In this document: one piece after another, positions 10,106 through 18,789 of the stretch
Numbering within the stretch: position 1 is the first letter of the stretch
How the letters are laid out: every line of letters begins with the position of its first letter
DNA from: Streptomyces sp. NBC_01446
GTDB taxonomy: Bacteria; Actinomycetota; Actinomycetes; Streptomycetales; Streptomycetaceae
Length of the DNA stretch: 64,000 bases
Assembly (NCBI RefSeq): GCF_026340095.1
Contig: NZ_JAPEPO010000001.1
Location: forward strand, 2,572,501-2,636,500
Reading direction: 5' to 3'
Notes under the pieces: generated by a model
What the model was told of the DNA's origin: nothing
What the model saw: only the letters and a program-made list of their open reading frames with translations
Database searches by the model: none
Position numbers and translations under genes: made by a program

Positions 10106-11857
10106 CTACTTCTTCGTGGTGCCGATGTTGAGGTAGTCGTACTGCCCGCTGAAGGCGGCCGTGGACACCAGGTTGGTGGCGTACGGCGAGCGGTACATCA
10201 GGACCTTGAAGTAGGTCAGCGGGACGAGCGCCGCGTCCTCCATGGCCTGCTTGTCGATCTGCGCGTACAGCTTGTTGCGCGTGGCCTCGTCGGGCGCCCC
10301 GATGGCCTCGGCGAGCATCGAGTCGACCTTCTTGTCGTCGAGCTCCGACAGGGCGGTGTTGCCGGACTCGCCGACCGCCTTGCTGTTCAGGATCTGCTGC
10401 AGGAAGCCGTAGCCCGACGGCCAGTCGGCGCCCCACTGCATCATCATGATGCCGACCTTGTTCTTCTGGTTGAACTTCGGGACACCGGCGTAGTCGGTGA
10501 AGTACTTGCCCGACGGGTACTGCTTCAGGCTGGCGTTGATGCCGACCTTCTTCAGCGACTCGATGAGCGCCTGGGCACCGGAGACTTCCTCGTCACGGTC
10601 GCTGCGCGCCGTGATCGTGGTGTTGATCGTCTTCTCGCCGCAGGCCTTCAGGGCGTCCTTGGCCTTGGCCACGTCACCCTTGTTGCCGCTGGTGGCGTAG
10701 ACGTCTTCCTTGGCGTAGCCCGTGATGTCCGGGGGCAGGACCGTGGTGGCGACGTCGCCGCGGATGGGTCCGCCCTGAGCGGTCTGCACCGAGACCTTGT
10801 CGATCGCGTACTCGACGGCCTTGCGGCAGTCGACGTTCGTGAACGGCTTCAGCTTGGTGTTGATCGCCGCGTAGACGAGACGGCCGCCGTAGGCGTTGTC
10901 CGTGTTCCCCATCTTCGACTTGTCGTTGACCAGCTGCGCCTGCGTCTGGGTGTCGACGCCCTTGCCCTGCAGGTCGATCAGGGTGTCGCCGGACTGCAGG
11001 TCCTTGTCGATCGTCTGCTGGTTGACCTTCAGGTTGACGACGATCTTGTCCGGGTACTGCTTGCGCAGCGGGTCGGACTTCGGGTCGAAGTTCTTGTTGC
11101 GGACCAGGACGGCCTGCTTGCCCTCCTGGTAGCTCTGGAACTGGTACGAGCCCGAGGAGACGATGTGCTTGACGTAGTCGATGCCGTCGTCCTTGGCCTT
11201 CGGCACCGGCGCGGTCTGCGGGGTGGCGACCAGGTAGTCGAACTCCTGGAAGGCCTGGTTCAGGTGGAAGACGATGGTGGTGTCGTCCGGCGTCTCGATG
11301 GACTTGAGGCCCTCGGCGCTCTTGTCCTTGTACGGACCCTTGTACTTGTCGCCGCCCTTGAGGAACTGCTGGAAGTAGTTCGGGCCGAGGGAGAGCACGT
11401 CACGCGCGAAGTTCGAGCGCTCGACGGCGTACTTGACGTCCTTGGACGTGATCGGCGAGCCGTCCTGGTACTTCAGACCCTTGCGGATCGTGTACGTCCA
11501 GGTCTTGCCGCCGTCCGACTGCTTGCCGGGCGCCGAGGCGAGGTCGGGGACGAGCGTGTTGCCCTTCTCCCCGGCATCGGGCTTGAACGTCATCAGCGGG
11601 CGGGCGTACAGCCGGCTGAAGTTGTACATGTAGGCGTAGTACGTGTTGCCCGGGTCGAACGAGTCGGGGACGTCCGACATCGCGTAGGTGACCGTGCCGC
11701 CCTTCTTCGTCGAGGCGTTGACGACATCCTTCGTGGCGGCGTTCGCACCGGCCGACTTGTTGCTGCCGTCCGAGCCGTCGTCGGCCTTGCTGCAGCCGGC
11801 GAGCAGCATGCTCACGCTGCCGATGGCCGCAACAGCGGCAAGTGATGACCTTCGCAT
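10106..11857 (-). CDS. peptide ABC importer, solute-binding lipoprotein (DppA/OppA-like)
   Basis: A 583-residue extracytoplasmic binding protein of SBP family 5. The N-terminus MRRSSLAAVAAIGSVSMLLAG ends in a lipobox whose cysteine would be lipidated (LLAGC). Family 5 features include the ligand-pocket region DSFDPGNTYYAYMYNFSRLY and KDVKYAVERSNF. The start is set at 11857 because a GGAGGGG ribosome site precedes it, although with long spacing; an ATG 7 codons upstream has no site. The gene lies second in the order permease C, binding protein, permease B, ATPase D, ATPase F. The peptide specificity cannot be predicted. Confidence 0.9.
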   Translation of the reverse strand: MRRSSLAAVAAIGSVSMLLAGCSKADDGSDGSNKSAGANAATKDVVNASTKKGGTVTYAMSDVPDSFDPGNTYYAYMYNFSRLYARPLMTFKPDAGEKGNTLVPDLASAPGKQSDGGKTWTYTIRKGLKYQDGSPITSKDVKYAVERSNFARDVLSLGPNYFQQFLKGGDKYKGPYKDKSAEGLKSIETPDDTTIVFHLNQAFQEFDYLVATPQTAPVPKAKDDGIDYVKHIVSSGSYQFQSYQEGKQAVLVRNKNFDPKSDPLRKQYPDKIVVNLKVNQQTIDKDLQSGDTLIDLQGKGVDTQTQAQLVNDKSKMGNTDNAYGGRLVYAAINTKLKPFTNVDCRKAVEYAIDKVSVQTAQGGPIRGDVATTVLPPDITGYAKEDVYATSGNKGDVAKAKDALKACGEKTINTTITARSDRDEEVSGAQALIESLKKVGINASLKQYPSGKYFTDYAGVPKFNQKNKVGIMMMQWGADWPSGYGFLQQILNSKAVGESGNTALSELDDKKVDSMLAEAIGAPDEATRNKLYAQIDKQAMEDAALVPLTYFKVLMYRSPYATNLVSTAAFSGQYDYLNIGTTKK

Positions 11858-11914
11858 GATGGTCGGAATCCCCTCCATTGTCGGAAACTTGTGGAGCTCT
11901 CTGTGCGGCCGGAC

Positions 11915-12913
11915 TCAGCGACTGCGCGGGTCGAGAGCGTCGCGGAGACCGTCACCGAGCAGGTTGAACGCGAGCACGGTGACGAAGATGGCGAGGCCCG
12001 GAACGATCATGTACTGCGGATCGACCTGGAAGTAGTCGACGGCCTGGTTGAGCATGCCGCCCCAGGAGGCCTGCGGCGGCTGGATGCCCACGCCCAGGAA
12101 ACTGAGCGACGCCTCGAAGATGATGTTCGTCGGGATCAGCAGGGTCGAGTAGACGATGATCGGCGCGACCAGGTTGGGCATCAGTTCCCGGAACAGGATG
12201 TACGGGCCTCGTGCGCCCATCCCGCGTGCCGCGTCCACGAACTCCCGCTCGCGCAGCGCCAGGGTCTGGCCGCGCACGATGCGGCCCAGATAAGGCCAGT
12301 TGAAGAAGCCGATCACGAAGATCAGCACGCAGATGTGCAGCGGCAGCCCGTTCAGACCGAACGCCCCGCCCTGGAGGGTCGCGGAGATCGAGATCGCGAA
12401 CAGCAGCAGCGGGAACGCCAGGAAGGTGTCCATCATGCGGCTGATGACCGAGTCGACCCGGCCGCCGTAGTACCCGGCGACGACGCCGAGGATGGCCCCG
12501 ATCACGTTCGACAGGACGGTCGCGCCGAAGGCGACGACGAGGGAGACCCAGGAGCCCTCGAGGATGCGCGCGAGGATGTCGCGGCCGAACTTGGGCTCCA
12601 CACCCAGGGGGTGGTCGCCGCTCATACCGCCGAGACCGCCCTTGGGGAGCGAGCTGGTGGGGTCGATCAGGTCCTGGTGGAACGTGTTCGGGTCGAGGCC
12701 GAAGAGATGCTGGAGGGGGCGCGCCAGGGCGGCGATGAGGATCAGCAGGATGACGACGACGCCGCCGGCGACGGCGATCTTGTCCCTCTTGAAGCGGTTC
12801 CAGGCGATACGCCCGAGGGAGCGCCCCTCGATCTGCTGCCCCTTGGTGCCGGCGAGCACAGCCTCGGGCTGCACCTCGGCCTGGGCCCCAGTGGTCTCGA
12901 TCGGTGCGGTCAC
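11915..12913 (-). CDS. peptide ABC importer, permease (DppC-like), first gene of operon
   Basis: A 332-residue permease. The N-terminal cytoplasmic part ends in SLGRIAWNRFKRDKIAVAGG, as in DppC/OppC, followed by the first helix and a periplasmic loop with HPLGVEPKFGRDILARILEG, a hallmark of the DppC family. The EAA loop is visible as REREFVDAARGMGARGPYIL. The GTG start at 12913 follows a GAGAGGGG site. It is transcribed first in the five-gene minus-strand operon; the promoter must lie within 12914-13100. Confidence 0.92.
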   Translation of the reverse strand: MTAPIETTGAQAEVQPEAVLAGTKGQQIEGRSLGRIAWNRFKRDKIAVAGGVVVILLILIAALARPLQHLFGLDPNTFHQDLIDPTSSLPKGGLGGMSGDHPLGVEPKFGRDILARILEGSWVSLVVAFGATVLSNVIGAILGVVAGYYGGRVDSVISRMMDTFLAFPLLLFAISISATLQGGAFGLNGLPLHICVLIFVIGFFNWPYLGRIVRGQTLALREREFVDAARGMGARGPYILFRELMPNLVAPIIVYSTLLIPTNIIFEASLSFLGVGIQPPQASWGGMLNQAVDYFQVDPQYMIVPGLAIFVTVLAFNLLGDGLRDALDPRSR

Positions 12914-13099
12914 GGTGTGGTTGACCCCTCTCGGCCGACGGTGGCCGGCCCACGCCCGCCGCTGTAGCGGCTTGATCCTGTTTCACACGCTGGACAGTCC
13001 GGGGGCATGGCCTCGTGGTTGACCGTTCAGCTCGTACACAGAGTCGAAACCCCGTGTCTGCAGGGAGTCTTCAATGCGCCTGTGACCAGCCGCCAGCCC

Positions 13100-13902
13100 T
13101 CACCGTGAAAGGTTGCGCAACCGTGATGAGGCGGCAGGAGTGCAGTATGCGGACGTGGGAACCGGCTGAGCGGACAATTCGCTCCCCTCGCCCCCATCGG
13201 TGGCGGGTCCGGAATGTAACGCCGTGACCGATGTGGCGAGAATGCCCCGCTCGATGCGCCAACTGCCCGTGAAACAGGGCGTAATGGTGCTTTGTCCCGG
13301 AAGTGGCGACGCGGGCGGGGCGGGCACCCGGACGCGGACGTCGAAGGCCGCGTCCCGGGGGCGGAAGTGGAGCCGGGCGTCCGTGAAGTCGAGCCAGCTC
13401 CCCATGAGGGGGAACCACGCCTTGAACACACTCTCCTTGGTGGAGAAGAGGAGGGTGTCCCAGTGGACCCCGGGATGTGTGCGCGCGAGACGGGCCAGCG
13501 CCGCGCGCTCGACCGGGTCGGCGACCAGATCGAGGACGCCCGCCGGCAGCGGCGCGTGCGGTTCCGCGTCGATACCGAGGGAGAGCAGACGCGTAGGGGA
13601 CCCGCGACGGCGGCCGCGCGGTAACCGGGGCAGTGGGTCATGCTCCCCACCACCCCGCCCGGCCAGCGCGGCGCCCGGTCCGGGCCCGGCACCAGCGGCA
13701 GCGGGCGGACCCCGAGTGCGCCGAGGACGCGTCGGGCGCAGTGGCGCACCTCGCCGAACTCCCGGCGCCGCGACGCGGCCGCGCCCGCGACGTAGGCGCG
13801 CTCCTCGGGAAACAGGACCGCGCCCGCCGCCTCCCCGAACGCGCCCGCCACCGCGACGAAGGCGGGCAGAACGCCCACGACGGGCCCGTCGTCCCAGGTC
13901 AC
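13100..13902 (-). pseudogene. 4'-phosphopantetheinyl transferase (EntD/Sfp-type), broken by a one-base frameshift
   Basis: Two adjoining frames together spell an actinobacterial PPTase, the enzyme that loads phosphopantetheine onto carrier proteins of polyketide and peptide synthases. The first frame gives VLFPEERAYV, RRREFGEVRHCARR and GVVGSMTHCPGYRAAAVA; the second gives LLSLGIDAEPHAPLPAGV, LLFSTKESVFKAWFPL and SWRIERGILATSVTAL. The Mg-binding GIDAE and the KES motif are both intact, but the frame changes near 13600-13606: restoring one base there would join the halves. The start is probably GTG at 13902, overlapping the stop of the coding remnant upstream. It is either a recent pseudogene or a sequencing error. 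Confidence 0.75.
13111..13122. promoter_or_regulatory. perfect 12-bp palindrome
   Basis: GGTTGCGCAACC is a perfect palindrome at the 3' end of the PPTase locus and about 200 bases upstream of the peptide-importer start. It could be a regulator site for the importer operon, or chance in GC-rich DNA. Confidence 0.3.
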
Positions 13903-14071
13903 GACCAGGGCAGTCGCGCGGCCGCCTCCTCGTCGGTCACCAGGGCGTGGATCGCGGCCAGCAGGCCCTCGACGAGGCGGCCCGGCAGCTCCTCGCCGAA
14001 GCGGCCGTGTCGGAGGGCAGTTGGAACGGCACCAGCGGCGAGCCGGACACCGGCGCCCCGGGATGCGGCAT
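13899..14071 (-). pseudogene. short coding remnant upstream of the PPTase, also frameshifted
   Basis: From an ATG at 14071 the frame reads MPHPGAPVSGSPLVPFQL with strong G/C at third positions. The coding signal then moves to another frame that reads FGEELPGRLVEGLLAAIHAL and ends at TGA 13899, which overlaps the PPTase start (GTGA). Total length is two bases over a multiple of three, so one missing base would restore it. The coupling suggests it was a real gene in an operon with the PPTase, but I do not recognise the protein. No good ribosome site precedes the ATG, so the 5' end may be lost. Confidence 0.45.
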
Positions 14072-14239
14072 TCCCGCAGATCGCCGCCCATGACTTCGAG
14101 TGGACCGAACACCAGTGCGCTCGAAACCTGGTCAGGGCATTACGTAAGCGCTCTCACCTGGTCGTCACGTGAACTGCGGCAGGGCGGTTCATTTACGTTC
14201 AACCAACCGTTCCGTAATGCCACTTGAAGACCGAACAGT

Positions 14240-15040
14240 TCAGTACGTCCCGTGCGGCGGCGGGTACCCGTACCCCGCGACGGGGGCGGGCGCGGGCGGG
14301 GCCGCGTGGGCCTCGCGGTCGTAGAACGGGCGGGCGTTGGCGCGCAGCCACATGGCGACGGGGTCGTGCTCGTCGGACATCGCGACCGTGGAGACGGGCA
14401 GCCCGTCGGGCACGGCGACGACCGACTGCTGCATCATCGCGCGCACCGCGTCCACGGACACCGGCGACGTGTCGTACACGTCGAGGCCGATCGCCAGATG
14501 GGGCGCGCCGAGCGTCGGCTGGACCCAGGCGCGGCGCAGCGAGCGGATCGCGGTGGTGCGGTGCGCGTTCTGCGTCAGCAGGGCGTAGAACTGGGGGATT
14601 TCGATGGCGGGGTCGCTCAGCCGCAGGGGCCCGGCGGGCTGGCGGTCGAGGCCGCCCGCGATCCGGCGCAGGTCGAGCCACGGGATGCCGACGCCGCCGC
14701 CGGGCGCGTGCGGGTTGAGCCACAGGCCGTAGTGGTCGGGGTAGAGCGTGCGGGCCGCGTCGACCCCGCCGACGACCTCGTACGCGCGGCTCCAGCCGGA
14801 GGCGGACAGCTCCTGGGCGGAGGTGACGCAGGGGGCGTACGAGAAGCCGTCGACCTCCATGTTCCCGTACTGCGCGTCGGGGGATCCGGCCTGGCCGTGC
14901 CAGAGCAGCATCCACACCTGACCGGCGCCGGGGTCCGCGAGCGCGTGGAGCAGCGCCTCGTAGGCGTCGTAACGCCCCGGCGTCACCTGGCGCAGCATGT
15001 GCTCGACCTGACCGGCCGCGGCCGTGCCCGACGCACTCAC
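14240..15040 (-). CDS. SseB-family protein (enhanced serine sensitivity domain), first copy
   Basis: A 266-residue soluble protein with an SseB N-terminal domain (LLHALADPGAGQVWMLLWHG, then MEVDGFSYAPCVTSAQELSA) and an SseB C-terminal domain (about 160-245, QFYALLTQNAHRTTAIRSLR onward). SseB was named from E. coli serine sensitivity; its biochemical role is not established. The C-terminal tail is Pro/Ala/Tyr-rich. The GTG at 15040 is preferred, with AAGGGGCGG upstream; the frame itself runs on to 15259 into non-coding-like sequence. A paralog follows at 15210-15977. Confidence 0.75.
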   Translation of the reverse strand: MSASGTAAAGQVEHMLRQVTPGRYDAYEALLHALADPGAGQVWMLLWHGQAGSPDAQYGNMEVDGFSYAPCVTSAQELSASGWSRAYEVVGGVDAARTLYPDHYGLWLNPHAPGGGVGIPWLDLRRIAGGLDRQPAGPLRLSDPAIEIPQFYALLTQNAHRTTAIRSLRRAWVQPTLGAPHLAIGLDVYDTSPVSVDAVRAMMQQSVVAVPDGLPVSTVAMSDEHDPVAMWLRANARPFYDREAHAAPPAPAPVAGYGYPPPHGTY

Positions 15041-15209
15041 CCGTAACCGCCCCTTCGTGACGTACTCGACGATTTCGACCCGCTCCCCGCGGCGGGACCG
15101 CCCAGACAGGTCATGAAACCAGCTTAAGCGGCGATCCTGACACCGACTTGGCGTACGCGCGGTCGACCGCTTTCCCGTGTTCTCCCGAACGGGGACCGGC
15201 GCCGGGCTT

Positions 15210-15977
15210 TCAGTGACCCTGCGTGTAGAACGGCCGCAGCGTGGCACGCATCCAGTCACCGACCGGGTCCTGGGTGATGTCGAGCAGGACGAGGTTCACC
15301 GGCCAGGGCGCCGGGACCCGGCCCAGGGCGCGGCCCAGGGCGTCCATGGGCAGGTTGCGCGCGGGCCCCTCCCACTGCGACAGCTCGACGCCGACGAAGA
15401 GGACGGGGTCGCCGCCCTCGACGCTGGCGAGGCAGCGGCGGGCGGTGAGGACGACGCCGGACGCCTCGAACTCCTCGCGCACGGCGGCCAGGAAGTCGAC
15501 CGGGTCGTTCTGCCAGTCGGGCTCGGAGAGGCTGACCCGGCCGCCCGTGGCGGGCCCGTCCAGCGGCGTACGGCCGGACCTGCACAGCTCGGCGACGGCG
15601 GGCGGGGGCAGCGGGATGCCGACGGCGCCGTCCGGGTTCACCGCGATGCCGACCTGCGGGGGCAGCCCGCGCGCGAACTCGACGGCCGGCGCGACCGTGC
15701 AGCCCATCCGGTCGCCGACGACCGCGAGGAACTGCTCCTCCGAGCTGAAGACGGGGACATAGGCCTGGCCTTCGATCTCCAGCGTCGGCAGGTCGAGGTT
15801 CGGGCTGCCGGGCCCGCCGCCCTGGGGCAGCGGTATCCACACCTGACTGCGTCCGAGGACCTCGACGATCCGGCCGCCCGCCGAGTCGACCCCGAGGGAG
15901 GCGGCGAGCACCTCCTCCAGCTCGTTGGCCGGCCACCCGCCGTACGGATGTGCATGAGCCTGCGCCGGAATGTCCAT
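15210..15977 (-). CDS. SseB-family protein, second copy
   Basis: A 255-residue paralog of the neighbouring gene. It has the SseB N-terminal signature ELEEVLAASLGVDSAGGRIV with LEIEGQAYVPVFSSEEQFLA and a C-terminal SseB domain beginning near ADFLAAV-type sequence DPVDFLAAVREEFEASGVVL. The ATG at 15977 is preceded by a GGTGGTAGG site; upstream in-frame sequence to 16067 looks non-coding. The two SseB genes are in the same direction with 169 bases between them, and they lie beside a glycine/serine operon, which is a notable neighbourhood for a family tied to serine sensitivity, though no direct link is shown. Confidence 0.8.
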   Translation of the reverse strand: MDIPAQAHAHPYGGWPANELEEVLAASLGVDSAGGRIVEVLGRSQVWIPLPQGGGPGSPNLDLPTLEIEGQAYVPVFSSEEQFLAVVGDRMGCTVAPAVEFARGLPPQVGIAVNPDGAVGIPLPPPAVAELCRSGRTPLDGPATGGRVSLSEPDWQNDPVDFLAAVREEFEASGVVLTARRCLASVEGGDPVLFVGVELSQWEGPARNLPMDALGRALGRVPAPWPVNLVLLDITQDPVGDWMRATLRPFYTQGH

Positions 15978-16083
15978 GTGCCTACCACCCGCTCTGGAAC
16001 CGCTCTGTCTGCGGCCGAACCCTAGCGTGTGCGGATGACACGACACCCTCCGCATCCGCACACTCACATGCGGTCGCGGGGCG

Positions 16084-16755
16084 TCAACCGCCCTCGAACG
16101 CGATCCCGTTCAGCACATCCGTCGCGTCCCGGTCGAGCAGCACCGCGGACGCGCAGCCCCACGGCAGGTCACCGCGCTCGGCCGACTCCACCAGACCCGC
16201 GACCGCGCGGCGGTGCCGGGCGAACGCGTAGCGCGAGACCCCGCGGCCGCGGTCCCGCTGGCCCGCGAGCGCCGTGTCCGCGTCGACGTCGAGCAGCATC
16301 AGATGCAGGTGCGCGCCGCGCCGCCCGGCCTCCCTGGCCAGCCAGCGCCGCACCCAGGCCTGCGTGCCGCAGTCGTGCAGGACGACGCTGCCTCCCGAGC
16401 GCAGGGCCCGCCGCAGCCCGGCGAAGTGCGCGAGCCGCACGAGCGGGCGGTACACGGCGTACGGGAGGAGCCGGGGCAGCCGGGCAGCCCAGCGGTCACG
16501 GGCGTCCTGCGAGTCGATGCGCACGGCTCCCCCGCCGCCGACCACGCGGCTCATCAGCGTGGACTTGCCGCTGCCCGGGAGCCCCGAGACCACGATCAGG
16601 TCACCCCGCGCGAAGCCGAGGCGCCTCGGCGTACGGCCGCCTCTGCCGCGCAGATCCCTGACGACCGGACCCCGCCCCGTCACCGACCTCGGGCGGGGCA
16701 TCGCGCGCTGTCCGACCCCTGCCGCCGCGTACGCACCAGCCGCTGCCTTGTGCAC
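16084..16755 (-). CDS. P-loop ATP-binding protein, small-molecule kinase-like
   Basis: A 223-residue protein with a Walker A motif in LIVVSGLPGSGKSTLMSRVV, a following VRIDSQDARDRW segment and LHLMLLDVDADTALAGQRDR, the layout of the AAA_33/zeta-like kinase group that phosphorylates small molecules. The substrate is unknown. The GTG at 16755 is chosen because GGGAGGA lies 8 bases upstream; the open frame extends to 16959. A promoter-like pair precedes it (16800-16827). It diverges from the glycine riboswitch-controlled operon. Confidence 0.75.
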   Translation of the reverse strand: MHKAAAGAYAAAGVGQRAMPRPRSVTGRGPVVRDLRGRGGRTPRRLGFARGDLIVVSGLPGSGKSTLMSRVVGGGGAVRIDSQDARDRWAARLPRLLPYAVYRPLVRLAHFAGLRRALRSGGSVVLHDCGTQAWVRRWLAREAGRRGAHLHLMLLDVDADTALAGQRDRGRGVSRYAFARHRRAVAGLVESAERGDLPWGCASAVLLDRDATDVLNGIAFEGG

Positions 16756-16799
16756 CGTGATCGTCCTCCCCGTTCCGGTCACGCCACCCTTGCCCGTCA

Positions 16800-16827
16800 A
16801 GTGTAAAGAGACGGTAATGCCGTACAA
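16800..16827 (-). promoter_or_regulatory. promoter candidate for the P-loop kinase gene
   Basis: On the minus strand TTGTAC (16822-16827) and TACACT (16800-16805) are separated by 16 bases, close to a vegetative -35/-10 pair. Transcription would begin near 16792, about 37 bases before the GTG start. Confidence 0.55.
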
Positions 16828-16903
16828 GTGGTTTCCCCGTACGGTCGGCATGCAATGATGTGCGCGCCAAGAGCACGACCAACTGCATACCGGCCGCTTG
16901 AAT

Positions 16904-17111
16904 CCGCGCGGGAGAGCTCCCCGGACGCCGACGCGTCCCCGGGGGCGCCGAAGGAGCAAGTTCCTCCCTTGAATCTCTCAGGCCCCGTACCGCGCGGGCG
17001 AGGCATATCTGAAAAGCGGGCGGCCCTGGCCGCTCCACCCAAGGTGCAAGTCGCGACCACCTGTACGTGTGGCGCCGGCGAACCTCTCAGGTTCCGATGA
17101 CAGATGGGGAG
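16904..17111 (+). ncRNA. tandem glycine riboswitch
   Basis: Two aptamer-like units lie in the leader of gcvT. The first contains GGGAGAGC (16910-16917), GCCGAAGGAGCAAG (16937-16950) and ATCTCTCAGGCCCC, followed by the connecting GAGGCATATCTGAAAAG; the second contains CAAGGTGCAAG (about 17040-17050) and CCTCTCAGGTTCCGATGACAGAT (split motif, 17083-17105). GAAGGAGCAAG, CTCTCAGG and GACAGA-type blocks in this order, twice, are the accepted signature of the cooperative glycine riboswitch, which normally turns on glycine cleavage genes when glycine is high. The second unit ends about 50 bases before the gcvT start. Confidence 0.93.
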
Positions 17112-17160
17112 GAAGACCATCGCCCTCGTCTGTCATGCCTGGGATCCTGGAGCACCACTC

Positions 17161-18300
17161 ATGAGCAACGCCCCCCGTAAGACCGCCCTCGACGCCCTGC
17201 ACCGCTCGCTGGGCGCGACGATGACCGACTTCGCGGGCTGGGACATGCCGCTGCGGTACGGCAGCGAACGCGACGAGCACATCGCGGTCCGCACCCAGGC
17301 GGGCCTCTTCGACCTGTCGCACATGGGCGAGATCACCGTCACCGGGCCGCAGGCCGTCGACCTCCTCGACTACGCCCTCGTCGGCAACATGTCCACGATC
17401 GGCCCCGGCCGCGCCCGCTACACCATGATCTGCCAGGAGGACGGCGGGATCATCGACGACCTGATCGTCTACCGCCTGGGCGAGCAGGAGGCCGGTCCTG
17501 TCCAGTACATGGTCGTCGCCAACGCGGGCAACGCGCAGATCGTGCTCGACACGATCACCGAGCGCGCCGCCGGCTTCGACGCCGAGGTCCGCGACGACCG
17601 CGACGCCTACTCGCTGATCGCCGTGCAGGGCCCCGAGTCCCCCGGCATCCTGAAGTCCCTCACGGACGCCGACCTGGACGGCCTCAAGTACTACGCGGGC
17701 CTGCCCGGCACCGTCGCCGGCGTCCCCGCCCTCATCGCCCGCACCGGCTACACCGGCGAGGACGGCTTCGAGCTGTTCGTCGCCCCGGAGCACGCCGAGA
17801 AGCTGTGGCAGGCGCTGACCGACGCGGGCGCGCCGGTCGGGCTCGTCCCCGCCGGCCTCTCCTGCCGCGACACGCTGCGCCTGGAGGCCGGCATGCCGCT
17901 GTACGGGCACGAGCTGACGACGGCGCTGACCCCGTTCGACGCGGGTCTCGGCCGCGTCGTGAAGTTCGAGAAGACGGGCAACGAGGGCCGCTTCGTGGGC
18001 CGCGAGGCGCTCGAGGCCGCCGCCGAGCGCGCCGAGACCGCCCCGCCGCGCAAGCTCGTCGGCCTGATCGCCGAGGGCCGCCGGGTGCCGCGCGCCGGGA
18101 TGTCCGTGGTCGCCGGCGGCCAGGTGATCGGCGAGGTCACCTCCGGCGCCCCCTCCCCCACCCTCGGCAAGCCGATCGCCATCGCCTACGTGGACGCGGC
18201 GCACGCCGCCCCCGGCACCGAGGGCGTCGGCGTGGACATCCGCGGCGCCCACGAGCCGTACGAGGTCGTGGCGCTGCCGTTCTACAAGCGCCAGAAGTAG
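17161..18300 (+). CDS. gcvT: glycine cleavage system T protein (aminomethyltransferase)
   Basis: A 379-residue protein. T protein transfers the aminomethyl group on lipoyl-H protein to tetrahydrofolate, releasing ammonia. Family markers are [63 protein letters not shown] and [18 protein letters not shown]. The ATG at 17161 has a TGGAG site and lies directly after the riboswitch; an in-frame ATG at 17104 sits inside the second aptamer and is rejected. It is the first gene of the operon gcvT-gcvH-glyA. The P protein gene is not in the window. Confidence 0.97.
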   Translation: MSNAPRKTALDALHRSLGATMTDFAGWDMPLRYGSERDEHIAVRTQAGLFDLSHMGEITVTGPQAVDLLDYALVGNMSTIGPGRARYTMICQEDGGIIDDLIVYRLGEQEAGPVQYMVVANAGNAQIVLDTITERAAGFDAEVRDDRDAYSLIAVQGPESPGILKSLTDADLDGLKYYAGLPGTVAGVPALIARTGYTGEDGFELFVAPEHAEKLWQALTDAGAPVGLVPAGLSCRDTLRLEAGMPLYGHELTTALTPFDAGLGRVVKFEKTGNEGRFVGREALEAAAERAETAPPRKLVGLIAEGRRVPRAGMSVVAGGQVIGEVTSGAPSPTLGKPIAIAYVDAAHAAPGTEGVGVDIRGAHEPYEVVALPFYKRQK

Positions 18301-18392
18301 CCCGACCAGTCCTCACGGGGGCCGCCGGAAGTAACCCAGCGCACACCCCTCTCGTTCCGCAGCACCCATTCGCGTACAGGAGAATTCAGATC

Positions 18393-18776
18393 ATGAGCAA
18401 CCCCCAGCAGCTGCGCTACAGCAAGGAGCACGAGTGGCTGTCGGGCGCCGAGGACGGCGTCTCGACGGTCGGCATCACCGAGTTCGCGGCCAACGCGCTC
18501 GGCGATGTCGTCTACGCCCAGCTCCCCGAGGTCGGTGACACGGTGACCGCGGGCGAGACCTGCGGCGAACTCGAGTCGACCAAGTCCGTCAGCGACCTGT
18601 ACTCCCCGGTCACCGGCGAGGTCGTCGAGGCGAACCAGGACGTCGTGGACGACCCGGCACTGGTGAACTCCGCCCCGTTCGAGGGCGGCTGGCTGTTCAA
18701 GGTCCGCATCTCGGATGAGCCGAAGGACCTGCTCTCCGCGGACGAGTACGACGCGTTCTCCGGCTCCGGCAACTAG
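18393..18776 (+). CDS. gcvH: glycine cleavage system H protein (lipoyl carrier)
   Basis: A 127-residue single-domain lipoyl carrier. The lipoylated lysine is Lys64 in [17 protein letters not shown], and the C-terminal [12 protein letters not shown] segment is typical. It shuttles the aminomethyl group from the P protein to GcvT and electrons to dihydrolipoyl dehydrogenase. The start ATG follows AGGAGAATTCAGATC. It is 92 bases after gcvT and 13 bases before glyA. Confidence 0.97.
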   Translation: MSNPQQLRYSKEHEWLSGAEDGVSTVGITEFAANALGDVVYAQLPEVGDTVTAGETCGELESTKSVSDLYSPVTGEVVEANQDVVDDPALVNSAPFEGGWLFKVRISDEPKDLLSADEYDAFSGSGN

Positions 18777-18789
18777 GGACACCACGACC

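Noticed and set aside
9443..11845. An 800-codon plus-strand frame
   Set aside because: Antisense shadow of the binding-protein and permease genes, low-complexity Arg/Val/Asp composition, no start signals.
17104..17160. An in-frame ATG upstream of gcvT
   Set aside because: It lies in the second glycine aptamer (GACAGATGGGG); the ATG at 17161 has a ribosome site.
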